Assembly: GCA_963691815.1 (NCBI GenBank)
Contig: OY829654.1
Coordinates: forward strand, 23,311,771-23,375,770
From: Echiichthys vipera
Lineage: Eukaryota > Chordata > Actinopteri > Perciformes > Trachinidae
Reading direction: 5' to 3'
DNA: 64,000 bases
Shown: positions 32,969-44,666 of the stretch, one piece after another
Numbering within the stretch: the first letter of the stretch is position 1
Layout: each line of letters opens with the position of its first letter
Translations under genes and position numbers: made by a program
Notes under the pieces: generated by a model
The model's database searches: none
What the model saw: only the letters and a program-made list of their open reading frames with translations
What the model was told of the DNA's origin: nothing

Positions 32969-34627
32969 ATGCACAACTGGCAGGAGAACGAAATCACCGA
33001 GCTGTTGACCATCCGGGGGTCGGAGGCGATCCGTAACCAGATGACGGGCACGGTGAAGGACTCCGCCGTCTACGACAGGATGACCAAACTGCTGGCGGAG
33101 AGGGGGGTGTACAGGTCACACATGCAGGTGGTCAGCAAACTGAAGGCGCTGAGGAAGCAGTACAACATGTACCACCAGCAGAAGACCCGCTACGGGAACG
33201 ATCGCGTCGACTGGCCTTTTTATGAGCAGTGCCACCGGGTTTTCGGGTCGACCCCCGCGGGGAGCCCGATGAAACGGCAGAGGAGTCCCACACCACCGTC
33301 GCCAACGCCTCCTCCACCCCCGCCGCCTGTCGACAGCGAGGAGCATCAGGAGGTGGTCGTCGGGCTTTGGGACGATGTCGACGACAGTGAACTCAACAAG
33401 CATCTGGGTCTAATGGAGGCGGAGGACGAGGGGGGGCAGTGCAGCCCATCAGAACAGTTACAGTCCTTTAACACCAGTAAGCACATATGTTTCTATTATT
33501 GCTGTGTTCAGAGGCGATTCTAGAGTCTGTTGAGGCTCTAGGCAGAAATCCACACGGGGCCCCCTCAAACCAGCGTTCACAACCATTATGTTGTAAATAA
33601 TCACAAAAAAATGTGAAATGTTACTTTCAAAATTAGTTATATTGAAAATATGAACATAAACATTAATTCAAAACTTGTGATTCAAACATATTAATATGAA
33701 GAACAATAAAAACTTGGGTGGAGTCCCCTTAGTCTCCTACTGTCATTGCAAACGTTGCATATTTTCACTGCTGTAGTTAAATGTTTGTTTTATGTCGCGG
33801 GCCCCCTATCCGGCTGTTAAGTCTGATGTAACACCCTTTCAAAATACGATCTCCGGGTCCAAACGGTCCGTTCAAACAAAGCAGACACAACGGCCGAACA
33901 TGTGAACAATTACGATCACCTCTTTCGTCAGTTAGACATCTTTTTCATCTATTACGTCGTTTGTTTGTTTTTAAAACTCTGATCTGTTCAGACAACGGGG
34001 AACATGGCACACAGCGTTGTAGAAATACAACCACAGCGGATATTCGATCAAATTTTGAACAAAAAAAAAAAAGAACAGGATTTCAGAATAAATCAAGTAT
34101 TCATACTTGGTTCTCTAATTTTGAACTCCAGTATATACTGTCCATGTTCTGTCCTCATGAGGGCGAACGCTGTGCTTTTGCTGCTGTTTGTCTTCACTCC
34201 AGTGCATTGGAATTGAAATGAAGCCATGACGATAATTTGTAATGGCTATAAACACCCTTACCGCTGAAAGTCAGCCCTTTTTACGCACAGAGAGCGAACA
34301 TTAAAAATCTGTAATAAAACTCTCGTTGTTTTTCTAGCGTACAAAATTCCATCGAAGAAAAGGAAAACGACGGTGATGGAGCAAGTTTCTACGCTGGTGT
34401 CGGCAACAGTCAACCAGCTCCGGGAGATGGACGCTTCCATGCAGGCACAGGAGGACGCCCGTCTACAGAGGCTGATGGACCATGAGAAGGAAATGCAGAA
34501 CAATGTCATGAGCCAGCTGGTAGCCATGCATGAAAGGATCAGCCGTGAAAACCACGAGAGAAACATTGAACTGGTGGACAGGATACTGTCTAGGTTCCCT
34601 TCACCTTCACCACCTTCGGGTCACTGA
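32969..34627 (+). CDS. Trihelix (Myb/SANT-like) DNA-binding protein, two exons, 265 residues
   Basis: Exon 1 (32969-33476) encodes an N-terminal Myb/SANT-like trihelix domain (residues 1 to about 95; MHNWQENEITELLTIRG, YRSHMQVVSKLKALRKQY, VDWPFYEQCHRVFG), a KRQRSPTP basic segment that may be a nuclear signal, a polyproline run and an acidic region. The GTAAGC donor at 33477 is in phase 1. The matching acceptor (tttctag, then cgtacaaa) opens exon 2 at 34338. Exon 2 encodes KIPSKKRK, then a charged, heptad-like coiled coil (about 70 residues, EQVSTLVSATVNQLREMD onward) and ends FPSPSPPSGH at 34627. This two-part layout is typical of small trihelix transcription-factor-like proteins, some of which derive from Harbinger-type transposon accessory genes. 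Targets are unknown. Exon 2 may be shared with the upstream copy at 31132. Confidence 0.75.
33508..33840 (+). mobile_element. Possible hAT-like insertion in the trihelix intron
   Basis: Right where homology to the upstream copy ends, the sequence reads cagaggcgattctagag followed by tgttgaggctctaggcag. This resembles the CAGNGGCG-type terminus of teleost hAT elements. The far end and target duplication were not found, so the extent is a guess. Confidence 0.35.
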
Positions 34628-36960
34628 CTTTACACTTCCCGTGCGAGTGACGGCGGCGTACGACAGGGTTATTCAGGTGTAGGGAACACCTTCGTTCTCT
34701 CCTCCACCAGCTGAGTTGTGCATAATCAACATTCCTTTATTTTCACTGTAAAATAACTATAACTCTCTGTGTTTATCTTATTAGTTAACGGAACAATACC
34801 ACGGTACACTGACAGTGGCACAGAGGAACAAAATATTAGTTTGAAAGGAATAATGAAGCTGCATCATAATAGTTGACTGGAGCAGCGTCATTTCACTTCT
34901 AAAAATAATTTATTAAAGGCATGATTTTGCCATGCAATATACAGCAATTACACATTTAAAGGTTTTAGTCTCTATTGTCCATTTAAATTGGCTGGCTGAA
35001 TGATAAATTGGTGGATTTATACAACGAATATATGTGTAATCGCATAGAGAATCGAAACATACTGTATTCCAGATATTATTGTTATAACATGTACATTTTT
35101 TTCTTTCTACTGACTCAAAAGGTGCTTAAATATATAATGATTCGAGGAATTAACACCTGCAGTGCAAACTTAGCCTTCAGTTTACACGAAAGACAAGTAA
35201 GTCCCACAAAGTGAAATGCTGTTCCTCCTCTGCCACCTCACCTGGGCGTTTCGGTGTGAACTGTGAACCAAAACTCCTCAGCCAAAGCAGAACAAACCAC
35301 ACCGGCAGCTGGGAGCCTTTCGTCATAGGAAACTCTTTAATAAGCACTCGCTTTAATACAGGATTATTCTGCTGTTAGAGCTATTTCTAAAGTGTGGCTT
35401 CAGTAAATAATTTACTGTTAAATTGTTGAAATTTGGCGTGGAAACGAGAAGCTGATCGTGAATGGTGGTCTACAGCCTCTTCAGGCACCTCTAGTGATTT
35501 TCACTATTCACACATGCAGCCACATTCAGGAACTTTTCCTCCTCACGCCTTTCCACTATCGCCATGGCAACGGTAGAATAAATTGGATGCGACAGCCCAC
35601 ATCCGTGCTTGCATTCACAACACAGCCATACCAGCGTTTTCCCTGGAATCTTACTAAGTCTCGCTGTACAGATTTCCCCGCATATCGATGTTTGCTTCCA
35701 TGCAGGAAGGGTCCCTGCACATTTCAGGGAAAAGACTGCGCGTGTGTGAAAGGTGCTGTAGCACAGATGATAATGTATGATGATGTATATCGTAAGAAAA
35801 AAATATATACACTGTAACTGAACGTTTAATATTCTGAGATTTATGAAAAATATCCATTTAGACATATTATACAGAAAACACCAAACGAATGTGCATTTTA
35901 CAAGCTGAGAGTCTGAAACTATTTGCCGTAAGAGCTGCCGTAGGTGTCATTCTTGGCTGACACGGAATTCCCGGTTGCGCTTACTGTTGTCAGCAATCCG
36001 GGAGAAAACGTGTCATTGAGGAAAAACACCCTCTGTGTCTGACAAACTAAAATAAATTAGTCATTACACTCCAATTTATCCTGTTCAAAGTGATAACACA
36101 ACGTTAAACATTATCCTTACTTGTTTTAGTTTCGCTTTCCTTTTTTATCCGAGAGAAACTAAAGTGATTCCACCTTGAATGCAGCATCTGGATCCAAACG
36201 GGTTGAGTATCAGCCAAACACGCTCTGGTTCTATACTCGTGGCTCAGTCAGCTGGGATGTGTATTCTCACTGTAAATACTTTTATACTGTTCTATATTGT
36301 TAAGTGTTTTACATTTGCTGTTTGTTTTTCCTTTTAAGGAACAATAAAGTTTCCAACTGAAATGATATCAATTAATTTCTAACAGGCTGACTTATGCACA
36401 GTAATGCGATCATAAAGTGTAGGAAAAAAACTACATTAATGTATATTATTTACAGTCTACGGATATGATAAATGATTTGTCATGCTCAAGTATCTTCTTG
36501 TCGACGGAGAACTGTTGACAACTGCCCGTCTGCTCATGATGTCCTGTGCGTTGTGGGATGCAAACGGACCCCATAACCAGCTGGAGCGCAGAATCACAGC
36601 TGCATTATGGGTTCCGTTACAATCCCACCCACCAAAACAAGCTTTAGATTCGGCTCCGGTCGGGCCAGGTTAACACGGCTAAAAAGGAAAAAGAAAAGGT
36701 TATTAACAGAGGGGTGACTTTACATCTCATGGGTCGGAATACTAAATAAGATGAGCAGCATTTGAACAGAATAAAAACAAAACACAAAAACTGTTTTCTG
36801 TAAATCACATTAAGTTTGGTTTACAGGTAGTATATGTAGTGTACTTTGCATACTGTAGAAGACAAAAGACTTTTATTTTGAAAACACAACCTCAATGTTG
36901 TTGCTCACAAGTGTTTACAAAATAAAAGTTGTAGGTACATAAAAAAACATCTCATCTTCA
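34628..36960. other. Intergenic stretch downstream of the trihelix gene
   Basis: No gene was recognised. A minus-favouring frame at 35491-35865 has no domain. Around 36545-36615 there are two ttgtgggatg/attatgggtt phrases faintly like ZNF143-type promoter motifs, but no gene start is visible. The trihelix poly(A) signal may be attaaa near 34912. Confidence 0.4.
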
Positions 36961-37142
36961 ACCGCTTATCCGGGGTCGGGTCGCGGGGGCAGCAGCTTTA
37001 GCAGGGGACCCCAAACTTCCCTTTCCCGGGCCACATTAACCAGCTCTAACTGGGGGATCCCGAGGCGTTCCCAGGCCAGTGTGGAGATATAATCTCTGCA
37101 CCTGGTCCTGGGTCTTCCCCGAGGCCTCCTCCCAGCTGGACG
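36955..37142 (-). mobile_element. LINE ORF2 C-terminal remnant
   Basis: The minus strand reads RRPRGRPRTRCRDYISTLAW, then ERLGIPQLELVNVAREREVW, then KLLPPRPDPG and a stop at 36966. This is a C-terminal tail familiar from teleost non-LTR retrotransposons (GRPRTRWRDYIS, LAWERLG, EREVWASLL, LLPPRP). It is heavily 5'-truncated. Confidence 0.75.
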
Positions 37143-37144
37143 TT

Positions 37145-37755
37145 TATTATTTTATAATCCTTCAGGTAGACTGAACCTTTTAAAAAAGTAAAAAGGCCTT
37201 AAACATCTTACAGCTGTTTTTGATAACTCACCATTTCCAGTGTGAGCAGCAGAAAGTTGAGATACATTAATGCACGCATACACATAATGCTCAACTAATA
37301 AACTAATGTTTCATAAGTTTGTTCTTGAAGTTTAGCCTTTAAATTATTTACGTCTCACTTCAGCTGATTTATCGAACTCTAACCTTCCTTTTTAGTCAAC
37401 TTTACAACAGCTGTACAACAGAACTGCAGTGTTCTCCTTGTTCACTGGATTGTGGTGTAACATAAAACAAGGTGACCATTAAATTCAGCCATCCACTCAG
37501 CGGAAACTTAGTTGTTGCTTAAAAAAATCATTTAAAAAAAACAACAAGCCGCATGTGAACGTCCGACAGCTATCTGATTATGATAGCTTAAATAAAAAAA
37601 AGATGCTTATGATCAAACTTGAATCAAACAGTAAAGCCCCTGTATTAACAAAACCTTGAATTTATGAAATAAAAATATTAAATGCATTCAATTTTTTTAG
37701 TTTGGTGTAAAAAATATAAGCAAATTAGTCACTTAAACTAAACACAGCCACTGTA
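37145..37755. other. Intergenic stretch with no recognisable gene
   Basis: AT-rich. No coding exon, RNA gene or defined element was recognised. Confidence 0.4.
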
Positions 37756-37756
37756 A

Positions 37757-39755
<1,999 letters not shown>

Positions 39756-39759
39756 TTAA

Positions 39760-40045
39760 TTCATTCATCTTCAACCGCTTGTCCCTGTCGGGGTCACGGG
39801 GGGGCTGGAGCCGATCCCAGCTGACATCGGGCCTGAGGCGGGGTCCACCCTGGACAGGACGCCAGTCTATCACAGGGCACATAGAGACGAACAGAGACAG
39901 ACAACCATTCACACCTACGGGCAATTTAGAGACATCAATTAACCTAACAGGTGCATGTCTTTGGACTGTGGGAGGAAACCGGAGAACCCGGAGAAAACCC
40001 ATGCAGACACGGGGAGAACATGCAAACTCCACACAGAAAGGCCCC
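39760..40045 (+). repeat. Widespread vertebrate/teleost interspersed repeat
   Basis: Reads cttcaaccgcttgtccctgt, gggtcacgggggggctggag, acaccctggaca-like text, gcaatttagagacatcaatt, ggtgcatgtctttggactgt, gggaggaaaccggagaaccc and gggagaacatgcaaactcca. These are the signature phrases of a very common fish repeat, usually regarded as LINE-related. This copy is fairly complete. Confidence 0.8.
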
Positions 40046-40344
40046 AGCGCGTCCCATAAAATTGTAACCTATTTTAGGACCAAAACCCCACTAAACCTTA
40101 AAGAAGGAGAAAAAGGAGACAGTTTCTACACATTTTTATACACTTGAATGTGTAACATGGCCCCACGAAGCCATATCCTAGACCTATAAACAGTATTCTG
40201 ATCGTATCTCTGTTTGAGATATAAGAGAGCAGATGGTTTTGAGTTCAGTGTTTCAGTCTGAAAGAGATTTGACAGAATGATTTACTCTTCAGTTTTGTGT
40301 TCAACATGTTTCGACAGTTTGGGGAAAACTGTAATGTGCTCTCT

Positions 40345-40595
40345 CCTTTTCTTCCTCCCCAACCGGTGCAGACAGATGTCCGTCCTCCACAGAGCTGGGT
40401 CTTTCAGATGTTCCTGTCTGTTATAGTGAAGGTTTTCGTTGCCACCGTACTCTACAGGGGAATTGTTGGGTCTATGTAAATCATAAATAAGTCATAGAGT
40501 GTGGTCTTTACCTGCTCTGTAAAGTGTCCTGAGATAACTTTTGTTATGATTTGGCACTATAAATAAAACTGAATTGAATTGAATTAATGTTTGAA
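40345..40595 (+). repeat. Teleost repeat with (ATTGA)n tail, copy 1
   Basis: Contains caaccggtgcagacagatgt, ccgtcctccacagagctggg, ttgttgggtctatgtaaatc, tgtcctgagataacttttgt and aaataaaactgaattgaatt. It is shared with 60756-60957 (same strand) and 56957-57066 (opposite strand). It is a dispersed retroelement-like 3' module. Confidence 0.75.
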
Positions 40596-40599
40596 AGGT

Positions 40600-41930
40600 G
40601 ATTTACATCTTTTAAGCGGTCAGTTGTTGTGAAGTTCTTTTGATTAAAGTTGTGTCAGGTTAGTTTTTTTGCCTGTAGTGATTAGATATCATTTGATTTA
40701 AAAGTTTCTTATATTTTGAGGTATTTAGGCATTTATTTGTTATTGTTTTATAATAATTGTAAACTGATCTGTTTTGTGTTATTACTGAATATTTATTTTG
40801 TGTACAGTATGTGCACTTTGACTGATTTACTGTTTTATTCAGGTATTTTCTCAGTGTAACCAGTTGTTGAATGTCGACCCAAAGTTAACTTAAAAATTTG
40901 ACATTTGATAAAAGGTCAGTTCACCCAAATTGCAAAAACAGAGCCATACAGATTGGTTGACAAAACAATCCATATACGTATAATAGTTATTTTAACTCCA
41001 TGAAGCACAACTTTTGTTCAGCCCAGACGTTCAAAATAACGTGCAGTCGCAGTAATAATATTCTGTGACACGTAGTTTTATTTCTCGTGTAAAACCCTGA
41101 TGTTTCCGTTGTGCTAATGGAGGCCTGTAAACTGAGCCTTTCCTTGTGTGTTAATTAGCATGTGACATGATGGATGATGGGAGACAGGTGTGAGCAGCAG
41201 ACTGTGACAGGAGGAGGCCCATCAGTCCTCTGGGTTTCAGCCTGGAAAGTCCGGTGGATTTGAAGAAGTACCCGATCCTCCCTGGAGACCTCCTGCGAGC
41301 AGAAGGAAGGTGAGGCGGGTGGAGAGAAGGTGGCTGCTTGTTCTCTGACGGAGGGTTTCAATCCCACGCTTCGACCTTGAATGTCCTTCAGCGGGATAAT
41401 TCACAGTTAAACAGTGATACAGTTATCTGATTTGATGGACCATCGCAAACTGGGCTTCCATTTCTCCGAGGATTGAATTAAATGCCACGTTGTAGAGTTT
41501 TAATTATGATAAGACTGAGAATTTAGTTTTTTGTGTTCATCTCAGAAACTTCTTTTTAAAAACTCACCTTACAGTTTTGTAGTACCTGACACACCCTGTT
41601 GCTTTCATATACGCTAATGGATATATTGACTATTTTTACCCAATCTGGTAACAATTTATTTTACAGAAAATAAAATGATATGCAGTTAGTAATTGCTGGG
41701 GGAACCTACAGAATCAGTGTGCAGCAGGTCAGCAGAACATGTAAAAGTATACTGACAGCAACAACAGTCAATAAATAACTGCAATTTGTTACCATTACAT
41801 TAATTCAGCTGACGCTTTTATCCAAAGCGGCTTGAAATAAGTGCTAATTTAACGATACCACCCAAGAATTGCTATAATACTTTTCAGTGGAATTCCATTG
41901 CTAGGCAACAGCCTTGTTAACGTCCTGTCA
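40600..41930. other. Intergenic stretch with no recognisable gene
   Basis: No gene or complete element was recognised on either strand. Confidence 0.4.
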
Positions 41931-41935
41931 GTTAA

Positions 41936-42350
41936 TGTCATTCACATGAACTGCAACAGGATATGAACTAGGACACATTTAAAATGTTTATGTTTATAAC
42001 TTTGAAAACGTCTTTATATTGTACTTTTTACTCCAGTTGCATGGGTACACTGCTAATTTCAGAAGAAGAAGAAGAAGAAGAAGAATGACTTTTAATTATC
42101 CCGCAAGGGAAATTCGATTTTCTCACTCTGTTATTATTCATGTTACAAACACACAGGCCCGAAATACACACACATGCACAAACAGGACCTATATACATGC
42201 AATTAATGGAGAGATGTCAGAGTGAGGGGGCAGCCAATGGATCAGCGCCCCGAGCAGTTGGGGGTTCGGTGCCTTGCTTAACGGCAACTCTGCAATGCCC
42301 AGGAGATGAACTGGCACCTCTCCAGCCACCAGTCCACACTCCATAATAAT
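41936..42350 (-). mobile_element. SINE copy with the third 75-bp arm motif
   Basis: The arm motif (41936-42017; catgaactgcaacaggatat, atgtttatgtttataac) precedes a (GAA)n tract and then a minus-oriented SINE. The SINE tail is at 42085-42120 (complement of gaatttcccttgcgggata). Its body extends to about 42345 with gttcggtgccttgcttaacg, the complement of the body seen at 27100-27130. Confidence 0.6.
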
Positions 42351-42424
42351 TTACCAGTTGTATGGAAACATTCTACAGTTGGATACACATCGACAAACTC
42401 CATTAAAAGGTTCTTACGTGAACC

Positions 42425-42480
42425 CATTAGGAATTAAGAAAAAGTATTTTATTGGTCCCACAGTTGGGAAATTTACAAGA
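42425..42480 (-). repeat. Retroelement 3' tail, minus orientation
   Basis: The minus strand reads aaatttcccaactgtgggac followed by caataaaatact, a SINE/LINE-type tail. Nothing more of the element is recognisable. Confidence 0.45.
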
Positions 42481-42484
42481 TATA

Positions 42485-43030
42485 ACACTTTGAAATAAGC
42501 TTTCTAAACAATACATACAGTACTTTTACTTTTTTTCCTTTTGATACTTTAAAGTAAATTTTGCTTCTCTAATTAACATTTTGAATTGACGACTTTTACC
42601 TGTACTAGAGTATGTTTAGACTGAAATTATGGGGCCTAAAAAGTAAAAGAATTACCTACAAATGAACAAGATAGCAGTGTTTGTAGGTTTGAGTTGTTGT
42701 ATGCTTGTTGGTCTTGAACATAAGCCACAGTTATGTTTTGTAGGTCTGCCTTTAAAAATAATATACATTTGATAATCAATGACTTATGTGATAACATTAA
42801 ATGGATGGTAGTCATGTCTCCTTACGAACTGCAAGTTAAATGACATGATTTCCTCCCGTCGTCCAGAAACTCTTAGTTGTTGCTCGAGAGAGCACAAGCT
42901 GCAGCATGTCAGATTGGGATATGCTTCTCCTCTGCAGGTAACATGAGAATCCAGTGATGTAGTCAGTTGTCGTCAGCCACATTGTATTATCAACTCTGCA
43001 GACTTTTTTTAATCTGAAACACTACATCAT
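42485..43030. other. Intergenic stretch with no recognisable gene
   Basis: No gene, RNA or defined element was recognised. Confidence 0.4.
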
Positions 43031-43038
43031 AAAATGCA

Positions 43039-43303
43039 ACACACAAATAGCAACTTCTATCAGATTATAGACAAAGTTGTTGAAATGACAAAAACAGACA
43101 GCAGCAGATTTTGGAAAAACACACATTTTGTTATTGGGTATATTTACTATTATTATTATTATTATTGGGCACTTTTTTTGCCTTGAAAATGGACACACCA
43201 GACATTTTATTTGAATCACATCATTTAAGGCATTGGAGGAGTCAATCACAAGTGCACTGATTGATTAATGCTTCACACACAAACACACAGGGCTACACTA
43301 AAC
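43039..43303 (-). repeat. Duplicate of the impdh2 3' UTR module (distal copy)
   Basis: Direct repeat of 44196-44452. Both hold aacttctatcagattataga, gccttgaaaatggacacacc, agacattttatttgaatcac and ggcattggagga. The minus-strand AATAAA at 43206-43211 is preserved, so this copy could act as a distal poly(A) site. A short ATT tract interrupts it. Confidence 0.85.
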
Positions 43304-43379
43304 TCATACTACATACTAATTATATACAGTCTGTACTTTATACTGATCATAGTGCACTGATGTACTAGCTGGTATACAA

Positions 43380-44190
43380 AAAAATTAATAACATACTATA
43401 CTATGACATTTTTATGACTTTGTTTGACTTTTTATGACATACTAAAATATGATTATGACTTTTTATGACATACTAAAATATGATTATGACTTTTTATTAC
43501 ATTTTTATAACATAAATTAAGACTTATTACATGTTTGACATACTAAATTATGACTTTTATCACTTGATGACTTTCTATAGCATAGTAAACTATGACTTCT
43601 TATTACGTTTTTATGACTTACTAAATTAAGACTTATTACATGTTTGACATACTAAACCATGACTTTTTATAACATACTAAACTGAGTTTTTAGCACATTT
43701 TTTATGAAATACTAAATCATGACTTTTTATAACACTTTTGACATACTAGATTAGGACTTTATCACTTTTATGACTTTTTATAACTTAGTAAACTATGACT
43801 TTCTATTACGTTTTTATAACATACTAAATTCTGACTTTTTATTGCATACTAAACTATGACATTTTACATTCTATAACAAACTAAACCATTACTTTTTTAT
43901 GATATACTAAATTCTGACTTTTTATGACACTTAACTATGACATTTTTGACTGTATGACATACTAAACTATGGCATTTTTGACTATGATATACTAAACCAT
44001 GACTTTTTATAACATACTAAACTATGACTTATTACATTTGTATAACATTTTATGACCTAAACTATGACTGACTTTTTATTACTTTCTATGACATACTATA
44101 CTAACATTTTTGGCTTTGCATGACGTACTAAATTGACTTTTTTACAACTATGGCATACTATACTAACGTGTGTATGACTTTGCATGACTT
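43380..44190. repeat. Degenerate AT-rich tandem array
   Basis: About 800 bp of irregular units based on catactaaactatgac and tttttatgac. Unit length varies roughly from 20 to 45 bp. It lies between the two copies of the impdh2 3' module. Confidence 0.85.
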
Positions 44191-44195
44191 ACTCT

Positions 44196-44666
44196 CTACA
44201 CACAAATCTGAAAGCAACTTCTATCAGATTATAGACAAAGTACATATGACAAAACCAGACGACAGCAGCTTGTGGAAAAACACATACGTTTTATTTTTGG
44301 GCACCTTTTTGCCTTGAAAATGGACACACCAGACATTTTATTTGAATCACAACATTAAAGGCATTGGAGGACTCAATCATACGTGCACTGATTGATAAAT
44401 GCTTGGTTCCCCTCCTTCACACACAAACACACACCGCTACACTGAACACAAACAATGCATAGATGACACTGGCCGGAAGACTTGATGGATCCTTGGAAGA
44501 GTAGAGTGGGTGTGTGAGCTTGTTTTTAACAACTAATTCATATGAGAAGTTATTTGGGTGCGTGTTAAGAGTATGGATGTACAGTAAGAGGGTCTGGCAT
44601 GTAGTGTGTTTGCATAATGTCTGTTGGAAGGATTCTCCATCTGCAGGTTGAATGGCTGGCTTCTTC
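44196..44666 (-). other. impdh2: impdh2 3' UTR (proximal)
   Basis: Sequence downstream of the TGA at 44669-44667. Minus-strand AATAAA signals lie at 44337-44342 and 44290-44295, implying a 3' UTR of roughly 350-400 nt. The stretch 44196-44452 is the proximal copy of the duplicated module also found at 43039-43303. Confidence 0.6.

Noticed and set aside
35458..35865. Overlapping frames of about 120 codons on both strands
   Set aside because: No domain, no splice sites in phase, and both strands open equally.
36540..36615. ZNF143-like promoter motifs (ttgtgggatg, attatgggtt)
   Set aside because: Matches are weak and no first exon follows in either direction.
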